A stretch of 64,000 nucleotides of DNA. Origin: Candidula unifasciata (Eukaryota; Mollusca; Gastropoda; Stylommatophora; Geomitridae). This document shows positions 44,601 through 59,600 of this stretch, one piece after another; within the stretch, counting starts at the first letter, position 1, and each line of letters starts with the position of its first letter. The notes under the pieces were generated by a model. The model saw only the letters and a program-made list of their open reading frames with translations, was not told the origin of the DNA and did not search any database. The translations under genes were made by a program, and so were the position numbers. Location: assembly GCA_905116865.2 (NCBI GenBank), contig CAJHNH020004946.1, positions 349,905 to 413,904 of the forward strand, in the 5' to 3' direction.

Positions 44601-47600
44601 ATCTTGTTCACAATTTTCTCCGTAATCCCATTTATGGATTCTGTTTCCTTCCCTGCTATATTCATTTATTCATTCATCATCCTCTTGTGTCCCATCTGGC
44701 TCACAGTCTAATTCTGCATTCCATTCTATCCTGTGCAATCCTTTCGATATCATGACAGGAATCCAGTCTAGCACCCCTGGCCTCTTAACTGCAGAAATAA
44801 AGTCGGTCCCAATCGCTCTTTAACTATCTGTCAGACATTTATTTAGTTCTTGCACCCTATGTGGGCTAACAAAAGTACAATCTTGCTTCCCATCACAAGA
44901 TATTTGCATTCAAAATACTTTCATTCATCAATCAATAATAAAAATAAATGATCAGAATAAGGTAATATAAAATAAAGCCTATCTATATTCTAAGGTTTAC
45001 TGTTTCAATGGCTGAATTTACTCTTGTAAGATTCACCTGTAACCCGTTTTAACAATGTTAGGTTGCTTCTTTTTTTTCTTCTTCTGTGTTTGCACTTACA
45101 GAATAGCACAAAGTGCTGTGTTGGTTTACCAATGATACAGCCTACTATAACAGACAGCTGTGACAAAAACAAAACAAAAATATATGTGCTGTCTTTACAA
45201 TTAGGCTTGACTACAATGTACCACTGTTGTCTTTCAGAATATTACATGGTGAGGCCCCTACTCTCTTCCACGGTGTGACTTTAGTACTACCATCAGAACG
45301 TTTTTTTTTAACCGTTTACCGCAGAGGCAAACCCTAGTGCTCAAAGATCATGAAATGGTTACACTGTTGTTGGTTTACAGCCAGGCTGCAACATCCGTAC
45401 CTTTTGATCCAACATATGAGATTCCAGCAAACCTCTAACTAGTCACCTTTTATGACAGGATTGTTAGAAGGGTCAGCAGGTCTATCCCCCCTTACCCCCA
45501 CAGGCAGTCAGGTTACAAATTTTTAAAAAGCTTCAATAATTTTTGAAATATCCATAACTGCATGTGTGTTTTTTTCTTTTTAATTTATATTCGCTGTCCT
45601 ACACTATCAACAGAATCAATTATCATGTGGTGCTCTTTTTTAAAATCTTTTTCCCAATAAAGTTTTAAAAAAATTTAAAAATTGCAACTATTGTTAACAT
45701 TTTGAATATGTATCAGCTTCATACAGATTTTTAAAAAGCAGCAGTACTATTTTAATGCACAACTCAAATGGCAAATGTGCACCAGCATACTTTTTTAGAA
45801 ACCTTTCCTTTCATCTTATCTTTGTTTTCACAGATCATCTCATATCTGAAAGCTCTCCCTTGTAAATTTCCATTAGGTGCTGAAGTCGAAGGCAACCAGC
45901 CAGGAGGCGCACCCTAAATATCAGGATGCCACGCACAAACATTATAGGAAGTATGCCTCAATCTAGTCTCAAAATCATGCACTGGAACACGGAGGGAGTT
46001 AAAAGTAACAAAAAAATAAGAACTAGAAAACAGTTCAAATAAAGGACAGAACTAGCTAAGGAAGGTGAAAATGAAGAACAACCTGATGTACCAGTCTCTT
46101 ATCAACAAAAGAAGAGAATAATCAAATCTATCAGAAAGCCATAAAAACCAGCACAAAACGTTTACCATTTTATGGACAGACCAGAGCCAGTTATTATTCT
46201 ACGCCTTAGAACAGGACACAATAGACTTCGCGGCCATATGTATACAAAATTTTTAATCGGCGAACCAGCCCTGTGCACATGTGGATTGGCACCTGAGACA
46301 ACACATCATTTCCTCCAAGACTATCCCAAATACAACATATCAAGGCAAAACTTTTGGCCAAGAAAAACATCGGTGCAAGTCAAACTTTACGGGTCGCTGA
46401 GTGAATCACAAAAGACAGTGAAGTTCATTCTAGAGACAACATTGCAAACATAACTATTTCAAGCGAACGAAAGAAGAAGAAGAATGTAAACTTCCTACAA
46501 TTAACAATAAAAAAGACACAAAGTTATGAAGTAGACAACACAGAAGAGAATAGGAATATGTAAACAATGTGAAGAAAATAAAGTTGTAAGACAATTTAGA
46601 AGCAATTCCAGGGGTATGTTCCAAGACTTGGGAGCTGTAGCGGTGTAGTGGATAGGTGCTCGTCTGCCAGTCCAAACAGTTTAGATTCTATCCTGCATAA
46701 ATGCAAATTTGCTGAAAGTGACCTTGGCTTCCATATCAATCGAACCATAAAACATTTATCGGATAATGTCCTGGGAAGTAAAGGTGGCTATCGTGATGTT
46801 AACCGCATCACTCACAGAATGCCAAATGATCCATTTAAATTTTTTTAAACAAAAGTAGTATGGGTTTCGTATCAAACATGTTTATGTGCTAATGTCACAA
46901 ACAGAGTCCATAACTTGCCTTTTTAAAATCTGAAGCACATTAAATACATGTGATGGCAACAATGGTCCTAAAATCCCATGCTCTAATTGTCAGAAAGACT
47001 TTATCTAATCAGGGCAGGTTTTGCTAGTCACGCTCGCCACTAACATGCCTAATGTACTCGAGGATCAGGAAATGGTTACACTGTTGTTGGTTTAGAGCCA
47101 GGCTGCTACATCTACACCTTTTGACCTAACACATCAGATTCCAGCAAACCTCTAATTTGTCACCTTTGATGACAGGATTGTTAGAGGTGTCAATGGGTCC
47201 ATCCCCCCTTACCCCCACAGGGAGTCAGGTTACAACTTTAAAAAGGTTTCAAACATTTCGAAATACTCATAACTGCCTCCATGCCTCCCTATAGCACTAA
47301 ATTACACTATTACACTATCATCTGGCAAGACAAAGAGGTCTCAACATCAACAAAACCTGAAAAACATCAAGTTAAAGGCAAAACATTTTTAAAGTTTCAG
47401 AAACAGAAATATGTTTGAACAGTGGAGAATAACCAGGGTATCACATACAATTGTTAGAAAGAAGAATGTAAAACATGACACACAGAAAGTGATAAACTTG
47501 TAGACTAACATGCTTGTGCTGGAGTCTGGATTCCAAGTGGTGGCGGCCTAACATTCAAGACTGTAGTCAGCGGCGGAATAGAATTGCTGAATGGCACTGC

Positions 47601-50600
47601 CATGGATTTCAGCAGTGAAGATGTCATAATCGGCCAAACTGCTTGGGCTACAGATGACAGAGACTCTGCCTGGCCGGCTGCATTCAACACAGGTGCAGCT
47701 CCAGATGTAGCTGGCATCCCTGAAGATCTGAAAGGTTATGGATACAATATATTAGGTTCATCTTCAGTTCAAGAGAAAAGCAGAGTAACTGAAAATCCAT
47801 TTCTTTTTTTTCCCCAACAAAATTTTCATTTGAATTTATAGTAAGTTTTTTTTTTTAAAGTGCTCAGTTCTTTCTGTCGCAAGCAATACACCATGTGTGT
47901 GCAGCTTATTTCTATGTCTATCAACCAGGCATAGTGTGTTATTATTTATTTTATATTTGGTCTGGGTATGCACACACACAAAATCTGGTCAAATATTTGT
48001 AATGCAGCACAGTATATGGCGTATCTTTAAAAGTCATATACTGATGCATTTTTCACTGTGATTATTGTACCAAATTGGGATTGAAAGAGTTAATCAAACA
48101 ATATTATTTAGGTGATGTTGTGAATCCAGTTTCATAATGCTGACATACCAGGATCCTAAATAGACTGCAAGTGCTGGTTTGCAATATTCTATAGAGGTCA
48201 GGCAACTTTTTTTTGCTTCTTAATAACCTTCTTTTTTCTTTTCTCTTGTCATTTTCTGCCTGTCAGTGTCAGGTTTTGAAGAGAGATCTAGTGCAAGCCT
48301 TTGTGTGTGCTCTACAGATGCTGGTATTCGCTTGTGTGGGTGACCTCAACTAACCTCTAGCTCTGATTCCTTCCAAATGAAATGGTTTGGTGGTGCACTA
48401 TATTGTGGTAGGCTTGACATGCATTTTGTTTCAACTATACATTTTTAATTTAAATTTTAAGCTGAAATATTTTGGTCATATCAAGTGCCACGACAGATTG
48501 GAAAAAATAATAGCAGAAGGCATGGTACCAGGAAGGAGGGTGGCAGGGGGTGTCCAACACAAAGATGGGCACAGCATATAAGTGACTCTTTGAGTATGGA
48601 AGTACATGAGGTGGGAGAACTGGCGAGAGACCAAGTTTCTTTCAGGCAGACTACGATGAGAGCGACGTTATGCAAAGAACCTGCTACATGATGATGATCA
48701 GACATTTTAAAACCATAAATTTCCCCATAACTTTTATAGATGTGACTTTCTAATTGTTGAATGTGGTGCATATGAGCAAAATTATATGCGGTTATTGTGG
48801 CCAGGAAACAGTTACAGGCTTAGTTTTGTGTCAATTCTAATTGCTGTGATTACATAAGAATTGGCAATAGTGACTTCTACAATGATTTCCTATAAGTTTG
48901 AAAGCCTATGGTTAATTGAAGTCCAAGCATGGTGATTTTCAGGACTTATATAATAGAATCCTTAGTATTACTGAATAGTATTAATTTAATGAGAAACAAG
49001 ACAGCACAGCTAAGTGAAAAATAAGGCAGATGGCATAAATACAAATAATTATTTGGAAGCCTGAAGTCAAAACCTTAAAAGTGTAACTGAAATTACAATA
49101 ACCATAACCTTGTCATGTAACATGTCAACATTGTTGTTAAGGATGTCAAGAGCGTTAAGCACATAAAATCCTGGTGCAGACAAACACAGTGACATCGTAA
49201 AGACAGTTTCAAGGCAGCCGCTCCACTTTTAACATGCACCAAAGAGGAGTCCCGTTCTGTAATCGGAGGTGGGGTATTTTTTTTTTTTTAATCAGCGGAG
49301 GAAAACCATTAAAAATGTATCAGCGAATGAAGCTCAAATACGGTGATGCATGCCTGTCAGTCCAGTAAATGTAAGAGTGGAGTAGCAAGTTTTAAAATGG
49401 TGTAGCTTCTGTGACAAACTGACAGGGTCAGTCACACCACTGTGAACTGTCTGTCACTGAAATTATGCAACAGCTATACAAAAACTGTCAGTTTACACAA
49501 AGGATTAAAAAAAAAATAGATTATGTGTTGTTTTTTTTTTAATATCAATGCAGGTAAAGTGCTAGTTCATGAAATAAATGAGGATAATTACCACCAAGTA
49601 TAATGAACAAATGTTCATACATGGATCAGCAAAGTGGACAATCAAAAGTGGAGAAGCTGGTACACTCAAAAAACCAATACTGATAAAGTGTCATCGGAAA
49701 GGCGGCTCAAATAGGACATACAACATCCAGTTTAGATTTTTTTTGTAAAGCCTAATTCTTTCACAGCGTCCCCTCTTTTCTTAGCATTCACCGAATCAGC
49801 TGCAATTCTGCATGTGGTGAGAACCAGAACATCATCAAGTTTTGAAGGAAATGTCTCATTATCCTTGCAGATTTCTCTTGGGAACTATGCAAAATACTCT
49901 AAGTGAACAAACGCTGTCTGAAGTTACACCCAAAAAAAAATTATACCCAAAAGTCTTCAACTTCTGCCTTCAGTGGCTACCTTCAAACCAATGTATTACA
50001 GAAATGAGATAACTAATGAAATTTGGCACCAGACAAATGAAACCATTCAGCTAGTCATAACACCCAACAAAAAACATCCAGCCAATACATCTCTCACAAG
50101 AAGAAAAACAAAGGTATGGACAACAGACTGGATTCAGTCCACCAAAATCCAGGGGCAAAAACCACTACCTTCTGTCAAAGACTGGCCACTGCAGACTTCA
50201 TCTATACAATCTCAATGTCTTCCACTACGGATTAAATTTCAGAAATCTAAATAGTGTCTTCAGCATGGCCCAGCAGTCATGACTCATGACTTGCTATCAA
50301 ATATGGTCACAAATGGCTGAGCTTAAGCAGAAGTTATGGCAGCTGCGGACAAAGGACTTCATCCTGGCAGTAGAAAACACTGTGAAGCACACAGCAGGAA
50401 CAATGGCATGACAGCTACAAAGAAGGGAACAGATATAATGGATCCAGCATGACAGCTACAAAGAAGGGAACAGATATAATGCATCCAGCATGCAAGAATA
50501 CAAGAAAAGCTTTACAACAGATATAACATGTTGCTGGAAGTTATGATGTAATGAAGATTGTATTTGTATATCCACATGATCAAAATAAAATTAGCTTCAT

Positions 50601-53600
50601 CAACAAATAAATAACAAAACAGAAAGTCTTCACACTTACCTCTCTCTGTTAAAGTTTGTGGATGAAGCAGAATATCCACCTGCATTATGTGATGACTTAT
50701 CTCCGTAAGATCTATTGTAGTGCATATCATCATCATTTCTGCATTACAGACACACACAAATTATCAGTATTACCAGACATTTCAAAATGTATAGTCTCTA
50801 TAAAGAATTAATAAGACCTTCAGAGCATACTTATACAGAAGCTACCAGATTACAAATTAGCTTACAACTGAATAAGTACTTGCACTCATACATCCTTGCT
50901 TACAGCAGCTTTCTTCTTCTTCAGCGATCTCTGGCCATGGACTTAATCCATGGGTCAGAAATTGGGATGTCATCTTAAGGTCTCGCAGGTTTCTACAAAG
51001 TTTAGTTGCCAGGTTTACTGGGTGTGACCACATGTTGCTTCGTAAGTCCTACAGGAGATGGCTGTCTTGCAAGATACATTCTGCAGTTTGCTCAGCATGA
51101 GAACACTAACAAAGAACTTCGTCACACACTTAACTTTGAGTGTTTATTGAGTCTGCAATGTCCAGTGTGAAAGTGAAAAATTGTGACTTGATCTGTTCTG
51201 TTCAGACAATAAAGGAAAACTTTTTTTTTAAATAGTTATAACTTGTGTCTGTTTTCCTATCTGCTTTTGATTTTCTCTTTAAAGGGGTTTTGACTTCTGA
51301 TAAAGATAGTGGCTGGTAGATTTGGTGTTTGCTGCTGCCTTCCTTGACTAAAGTGTCAGTGCTTTCACAGCTTTTGATGTCACAATGAAATGGAATCCAC
51401 GGAATGTGGCTTTCTGCCTTTTTTGACGACTCAGCAAACTCCTTTGTTAGACAGTGGTGTGGTGTCAGTAAATTTGGTGCCTTTAGGGCTGACAGCGAGT
51501 CTGTGAGAAAAACAATCCCTTCTGCAGGAGTTTGCAGCTTGTTCATATACTTTGCAGCCATCAGTGTGGCTGAGAGCTTAACCTTGTAGTAGTTAGAGCA
51601 AGCTCATCCGGTGGGGGCTGTCAGGGACACAGTAGTGGTAGTTCTAAAGAATCACTATACCTCCTCCCACTTATAGTAATATTTTTTCCATAATATTCTG
51701 GAGTTGCGCAAAAACAGTGCACAGGGCATTCCCAAAAGTGCTCCGTCTCCATCTTCAGCAGCCAGCACAGAATTCCAATTCTGCTGATGCCGGTAGTAGT
51801 CTGACTGTTTGTCCTTCCTGCCTTTCCAATGAAAGCCAAGTTTTAGCCTACTTCCGGGTCACTCTCCAATACACCATTTTCTTCAGACTTACATGTTTAT
51901 GGCTCTTTATTGTTCCCAAATGATCTTGACAATATCTAAATTTCATGTATCAATTTACCACAATTGATGCAGCAGTCCGCCTGACTGTTCATTTCCCAAC
52001 ACACCTGAATCTAAATGATAACAGTAATATACATGACAGTGGCCAAAAGGGGACAGACAGAGAGACATGTGTGTAAGGCAAAAAATGCAGATAAATTATA
52101 TTTTCAATGCCGTACTTACCTGCGAGATATCGTACTGATAGCACTTGGTTGACTGCCAGAGTGGTGTCTCCAATTTCGGTTGTACCGGTTGTGGTCTAGC
52201 CTAGGTGGTCTTGAATAATTATACTGGGGTTGAAATTGGCCTGTTTGCTCCTGTGTTGTGTTTGGAGGAAAGGAGTGTGCTGAGGTGTTGCTAACTGGTA
52301 CATGTGGCTGATTCAGAATGTCTCTGTCTGTGAATGCTGATGACGTAATACCGTGCGAACCAGAGCTTGAGCCGGGCTGGAATGAAGGTTTCATTGGGGA
52401 TGTTGGCTGATTTGATGCTGGTGGTGTCTGTGGCGAACTATCCCCATTGTGAGAACTCAAGCGCCGTTTTTTAACCTGGTAATAAATTATAAAATTGTTA
52501 TTAGAAAAATACTTCAAACATAGGTTTGCAAACATTGTGCAAAATTTTGGCATGACTTTAGACTGGGGAAAATTTCATATGAATGTCAGAATACTATTCA
52601 TAAATTATGCAGTCATATTGAAAGAACTGTTTAATTTTATAAAGTAATTCAGAATTGAGTCTCATAACATAGAAAAATTTCTTTTTTTACAAAATTACAG
52701 ACACTATAACATACGCAGCTTAAAATAAAACACCATGACTGATGTAACCTCTGATAAAAACATGATGTCTTAGAAGAGACACACTGAGTGAAATAACTGA
52801 GATAAAACACCATGACACAGGTTTCAAAGAAAAAAATAACAAACCTAATATGAACTATCCGAATAGAACAGTGGCTGGCTAACTACTTTACATACTGGCC
52901 CGAACTCTTGAGATCTAATCCACAAGCTTTATTTTTTTTTTAATAAATGACCTTGGCTTCTAGGTCAACCCAGACTAAAAATGAAAATCAGAAAATCCCT
53001 TTAAAAGTAAAGGCCAGGCCAGTATAGGGTAGAACACATCATTTGCTGATTTGTAAGTAAGTAAAGGACCCTTTTCTACGCCTTAGCGTACTGGGCATAT
53101 AAAGCCAGGCCTATATTTTATAGACCAAATTGGCACTCTGTGGATGATGTGGTCAATGTTACCTCTACTTCCTAGAATGTTATCTGGTACCCACTTAAGG
53201 CTGGGTAGACTTGGGAGTCAAGGTCATTTTTAAAAACAGTTTAGCTCTGTAAGGACCTGAACCCACGACGTTCACAGGCGATCATCTATCCACCACACCA
53301 CGACGGTTCCCACCAATTGGTGACAGGTCTATAAATATATCTCTAACAATCATATGCCTAATGTGCCACAGGTGTGTGAAGGGTCTTTCACTTTTTTTAG
53401 TTTACATCGTCGTCATAGAATAAAGCAATAATAAAAAAACACGACAGACTTAAGACACACTATGGAAATACCTTAAGACATAGTACCAAATTACCTTTGT
53501 ATAGCCTGTATCGTTGAGGAAGTTTGTCACTGCCAATCTGGTGGAACGATTGGGCACTATCTTGTCTGGTGAAACATTTGTTTCCTTACAAGAAGGGCAC

Positions 53601-56600
53601 ATGTGGTCATCACTTTCCAGCAAAACTTCTCTCAAACCTGTGGTGAGTGAGTGAGAGATAGTCACAACAATCTTGTCAGGTTTTAGTTACATCAATAATA
53701 GTCAAAACTATTATTTTTGGTTCCATTTTATAAATGGTAAAACTGAAGTAAAAGAAATAATTCCTCATACAGATTCCGTGGCGAAGAGGGAACTCTGACC
53801 CAGAACAAGCATGTTGAAAAAGTTAAGTAGTAAGGGATTTATCGGATAGGAGCTTAGTCAAAGCAAATATTGCAGCTGGGCTCTAAACAAACAATTTTTT
53901 TAAATATGTCACCCAACCTTTCAACAGTGAAGGCAGAAGAATGGCAAAAGAATTGTACAACTGGAAAATATGATTTACAGTACAGCTTTATACAACTACT
54001 CTTTCAAGATCAGGATGATTAAGATAAGTTAGTTGCAGATCTTTTACAGGACGTTGCAGAACCAACAACTAAAAAAAAAACATTTTTTGGGGCTGTTGTG
54101 TTTTTTTTTTTTCTAGGCAAATTTTACATTCAGTAGTTGATTAAGTACAATATATTCCCTTTCAACCTGCTGGTAAGTACAACATATTCCCTTTCAACCT
54201 GCAGGTAAGTACAAAATAACCCCTTTCAATCTGCTGGTAAGTACAACATATTAGTACAAAATAATCCCTTTCAATCTGCTGGTAAGTACAACATATTCCA
54301 TTTCAAAGTGCTTCCTTATTTTTGTTTAGTTGTTATATATTATTTGGTAATGCCTTATTGTATTTCCTACAGGGTCACTTTCTTATTCTTTGCATGTTTT
54401 CTCCTTGTTTATTTACTTCCACTAAAAACAATTTTGTAAATCTGAAATATTGGTGTTTTTTAACTGTTTACAATTTTCCCAGCTCTACCAAAGTTCAAAC
54501 CATTTCATGTATAATGGGAAGAAGAAAAGTACATTTGCGACTCACAGCCAGGACTTACATTCATCACAAAAGCTGGTTCCACAACAAGGAGCTATGGCAG
54601 CATCCACACACAAATCTTCACAGATGTGACACAGCAGTTCCTGTGGAATTTTCTTCTTCTCAGGCTCCTTATTTTTCTCAAATGGCAGGAAAGGTGGGCG
54701 CTCTTTCTTTACTTCTCTATAACCCTGCCTGGAATGAAAGAAATTATATTCTTCTAAGACTCTGACTCGGCAGTAATGGATGGGATTTAATATTAAACAA
54801 TGAGAAGGTATTTTAGAGAGCTGAGCCGATATAATGGTTAAGTCTGCATCATAGCAGCTTATCTTTAATATTGATATGGACTCCAAGGTTGGTCGAGCAC
54901 AAGAGCGGTACCAGGAAATGGCCTAGAAAGCAAATGTAGACAGCGTGACATTGACCTTTAACCAATCAAGTGTCAGATCTGTCTAAACAAAATATGATTC
55001 TAACCTTTTAATCTTATATGTCTAAAGTATGAAAAGGGTCCTTTATTTTTTTTTTCTTCTTTTAGTATTCTCAGCTGCCTTGATTCTTCTTCTTTCTTCT
55101 TCTTGTTCACTGGCTGTGAATTCTGGCAGAAAGTCCCAGTTGTTCGTCCATTTGAACATCTGATTTTTACCTGGACCTGAGTTTTGCGTGTACATCCGTT
55201 TTACTGGCTTATTCATTTGCAGTTCTTGTTCCCTGCCTCCCTAGCAGATGTACTCCAACTTCGAGGGAAGATGTCAAGCCTATCTCTACGATGACTGTGG
55301 TCATTGTTTTGTGTGGGTCGAGATGTTGCCTTATTTGTGTGGTGTCCTCTCTGTCCTTTTATCTAACAGGTGTTGCCTCAGGAGAACCCCCTTTAGGACA
55401 ATCCTATGTAGAATGGTCAGCCCTCAAGGGAAGGCAGGGGCAGATCATGGGCATTTCCCACCATCCAAGGGAGCTTCCATGAAGTTGATTAAATATCTGC
55501 TAACACCTGCAGCTACCAATACACTTTTTCTTCTCTACCCAAAAAACTGTAGCTGATTAAGCTGTCAGCCCTGTGATCTGAAATTTCGGGCACAAGGTTA
55601 CAGTTTGCAGGTACAGATGTTTCAAAGACCAGAAAGGGGGATTGGGTGGGTGGGGCAGCCAGTGTAGGCAAACAGCAGTATAGGAATAAAGCTAAGACAA
55701 TGATTGAAGAATATTCTTTACAGCATGGCTATTCAATTAAGTTTACTCAGGAGCCAAAGTTTTGAAAATGGGGATTATCATGGCCCAGCCATAGATAGAC
55801 TATTAATACAACACAATGGGCAATGATCCCTGGGCCATCAGCTGAACAGCCCTGCTCTGGACCTGTAATTGCCATTATCATGCTGTACCATAATACACCA
55901 CACAGCGGACAGACTGGCTGGCTCTGCGCAACTTGATGGAATATTGATGTATGATAGGGCTGACGTGGTTAGTGCTTTGTGCGAGAGCATGTTCAGTTCG
56001 GAGGAGCAGATGGATCACCAGTCTGGTGAGACTGATGCAACGGGGAGTGACGAGAGGGTCTGGCAGATGCTCGAGGCCCAGAGGAAAGGCAAGATGGATG
56101 TTTAATTAGAATGTTACTAGCACCATTAGTATCGGAACTCTTCACTGGCTGCTGAAGATGGGGAAAGAGGGCTTATGTGAATGCCCGAGTGCTGTAATGT
56201 CGGTATTGAATCAACTCAACTCAACACCACGCGGGAATCACAGTCTAGATCTCCAAACTGTTCCATCCAGAGCAGTTCTTTAAAATATGCATGGAATCTA
56301 GTTCAGCAGCACCTTTAGCCTGTTATCTTAGGGTTTCTCTTTAAGCCTTTATTTTCTCAAATCCATTCTCGACTTAAATTCCCTTTTAAAGGTATGTTTT
56401 TCTCAGCATTGCATTTTGTATTCACCCATGGGAAGAAACCACACTAACAAAACAATAACAAACATTTACTATTACATCACAAGCATCAACACTTACACAT
56501 CGACGGTGGGTACAGCAAACTGACCACCGTGGGTCAGTAGTGCTCCTGGATGCATGGGGTCATCAACAATGGTCAACATAGTGCTAGGTATCCCTGTGGT

Positions 56601-59600
56601 GCGCTTTATTCTTGGTTCATTGTAGCGATCTTCCTAAAGATTTGAGACACATACAATTATAAGAGAGAATTATTTTTTTTTCAAAATGTTTTCCTGTTTA
56701 AAATCCAGTTTTATTTTTGAAAAACATTGAATCTAAAGAATGAGGATAGATACCAAACTTTACACAACTAATTGCCTGGCACATTATGCTCTATCTCAAC
56801 AGTTGCACTAGTACAGAATTTACATTACAATAAAACACATTATAAAAATGAATCCTGTAAACTGAAATTCACAAATCCAAACTAAATTGTTATATTGTAC
56901 ATGCCATCACAGAAGGCGCACATTTGTCCACATTATTCTAATAGAACATTGTTAAATATCATGTTCCAAGACATTTTCTTCACTTCAGTTAAATTTGCTG
57001 GTTGTTGAGTTCCAATAATTCTGAAAAACACTTTACATAAATATTTAAAAGAGTGATTAAGTGATATTTTTACTGGCCTGGGAGGCTGGGGTAAAATTAA
57101 CATACAATCTGGAGCTTGAGCAGAACACAAAAATAACATCCCAAAAAGTGATAACCTCAACAGCAATAACCAGAAACCAGTGTCTGTTGGTGGACTTTAA
57201 AAAAGAGAAAAATACAAGGTGGTGACTTTATTTTCCTTTGGACAGGCGCATTCATGAAAATATAAAACAAGGACTTCAGTGGGTGAGTATGTCAGGCCTG
57301 TCTTAGTAGGGGATTAAAATCTTAGATTATCTCATAATATTATATTAAGAGAAAATTTGGGTCTTATTTAATTCTTATAATTGATTTTTTCTACATGGCA
57401 TGCGACCAGGTTGGTAATGCTAAATTTGGCGCACGAATCCAAAGTGGTTGCCAACTCTTGGATTCAGACACATTGATACACAGGTTTTGTAATTTGGCCT
57501 AGAATATATGCAGTGAATATTTTTAATCATATACACAACTTACTGGATTGCTGTTTGGACAGTTGGTCACAAAGTGACCCCTCTGGTTACATCGTTTGCA
57601 GACATAATGATCATATGGTATGGTCTGCTGATACTTCCCCACAAAACTGAAAAAAATGATGGAACCATACGCATATTTTAAGGTGTAATAATCAAAACAC
57701 TAAAATATTTTCTCTTAATTGTCCATTAAAAATATGGGCAACAATATTTTTGTAATCGGTATTTCTATGCCAACATTTATGAGCATTATTTTCTTCTTGT
57801 TCTTCTTCACGTTCACCTGCAGTAAAGTCTGCATGTCTGCTACTGGACCTTGGTATTCCAGGACTGGAGTTTTGCGCGCACATTCATTTTACAGATCTGG
57901 ATTATTAAATAATATCTGTGCGCAGCCGTTGCTTTCGCGCCTCCCAGGCAGATGCACTCTGACTTTGACGGTAATGTCGACCCTACCTACAATAGCCATG
58001 CTCCGGCTGGAAACCTGTTTCAATGGTGACCATGGAAAAGTCTTGACCAGCATGGCCCTTTTTCTGATGTACCACTATGTGTGGTTCAGACCCTCTGAAT
58101 TAATTATTTTGTTGAGTTTGTAAAAATCAAGCTGTTCTTTCATGATTTCTGGTGGTAGAGCATGTTTTGAAATACTGCATTTAATATGCCAGACAGAGGG
58201 AGGAAATCAGGCCTATGGAAGAGAACCTGGGCAGCGGTAAAGATTGCATACCATCAGGTCTGTAACCCATGCAGGAACAGATGTATAACAAACGATAAAT
58301 ACTGAAGAAGAAAAGAGATGGTAGTTATCTTCACAATCCAATCTACAGAAAGTCAGAATAATGAAGGGGTAAAAGGAAGCCCTGGCACAGACCTGTTATT
58401 ATTTCAAACATTTAAGCTCATCCATCCCAATGAAGAATTCTGCATTTCATAATTTTATATATTGCTGTTATCACTTTCGCTTGACTGCAGGCCTGGCAAT
58501 CACAGGCTCAAATTCAAGGTTATCCTCATTTGTTTAAAGTTAACTCGGATCCAACCTAAATGGGTACCAGGATATGGCATAAGAAATAAAGGTGGCCAGC
58601 ATGGCGCTGAAATCAACCAACAATATGCTGTAACAAATACTGGGTTATTATATCTATGATATTAATATATCATAAGGATTGAAACAAGAGCTTTACTATG
58701 ATTTTTCTTTTTTCGTTAGTTGCGCATCCTTCACAGAATGTTACAAAATCAAAAGTGTTAGGCTGTTTGGTTTTACAAGGTAACTTTTATGTTCAGTAGT
58801 CTGCTATTGCTTTTTGAACAGCCAAATCCTAATACCACTGTCGAAATCAAAGCAGTGTTGTGGCCTGCTGCCAAACCTCCCTCAGATGGAATTGAACCTG
58901 GTACCTCGGATCACAAAAAGTGTTCGCAAGGCCTAAGCCATACTAATGACTAACTTTTGTAGACTGCCCAAAAAATGACAGAATTTTAACACACAAAATA
59001 CATAAAAGTAATACGGCTGTTACTCAAATTAATTCCATTTTGTATTCTTTTTATTCTTTCCGGCAGAAAGTTCTGGGTGTTTGTCCACCTCTGAACTTTA
59101 GTCTCACTCCAGAACCTGAGTGCTAAATGCACATCCGCTTTGATATCTGGTTTAAAGGCATGCAGACTCTTGGTTCCTTGCTTCTCAGGTAGATTAAAGC
59201 ATTTAAGAATTAAAGCATGAGACAACAGTGATATAATTTCGTTTTTCTAAAGACGATATAGCAGTTATCAGAATAAAAGATCACTTGTAAATACAATAAT
59301 ATTCTTTTTTTTTTAACAGCATATTTTTAATTATAGCAAGAATTGCTGACCACAGAACAAAACCATTACACCAATGTATTATATTAAGCAATAAATCAGA
59401 CATGATAAGAAAATGTGTATACTTACTTTGATGGTTCAAAACCTATTGTGGACTGGTTAATAACTGCTTTGATTTTGTCTATTTCTGATGTCTGCTGTGT
59501 ATGTGGAACGTCTGCAGCCTAAAGATTAAACATTCGATATAATTCTTAAGGTGTATTTATTTTGTTAAATGTATTGTTTTCATGGTTCAAAGTGTGACCA

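Larger units (their letters stand above)
35214..47509 (-). other. RBBP6 intron of 12.3 kb
   Basis: The longest intron in view, between the RS-region exon and the Ala/Pro-rich exon. It holds the minisatellites, MITEs, SINEs and internally deleted LINE listed below. Stretches where I see nothing are 36005-37230, 37805-38540, 38640-40260, 40800-41830, 42500-43060, 43640-43990 and 44270-45320. Confidence 0.85.

Noticed and set aside
51404..51923. Short + strand frames of 61 and 68 codons
   Set aside because: They mirror LINE RNase H fragments encoded on the - strand.
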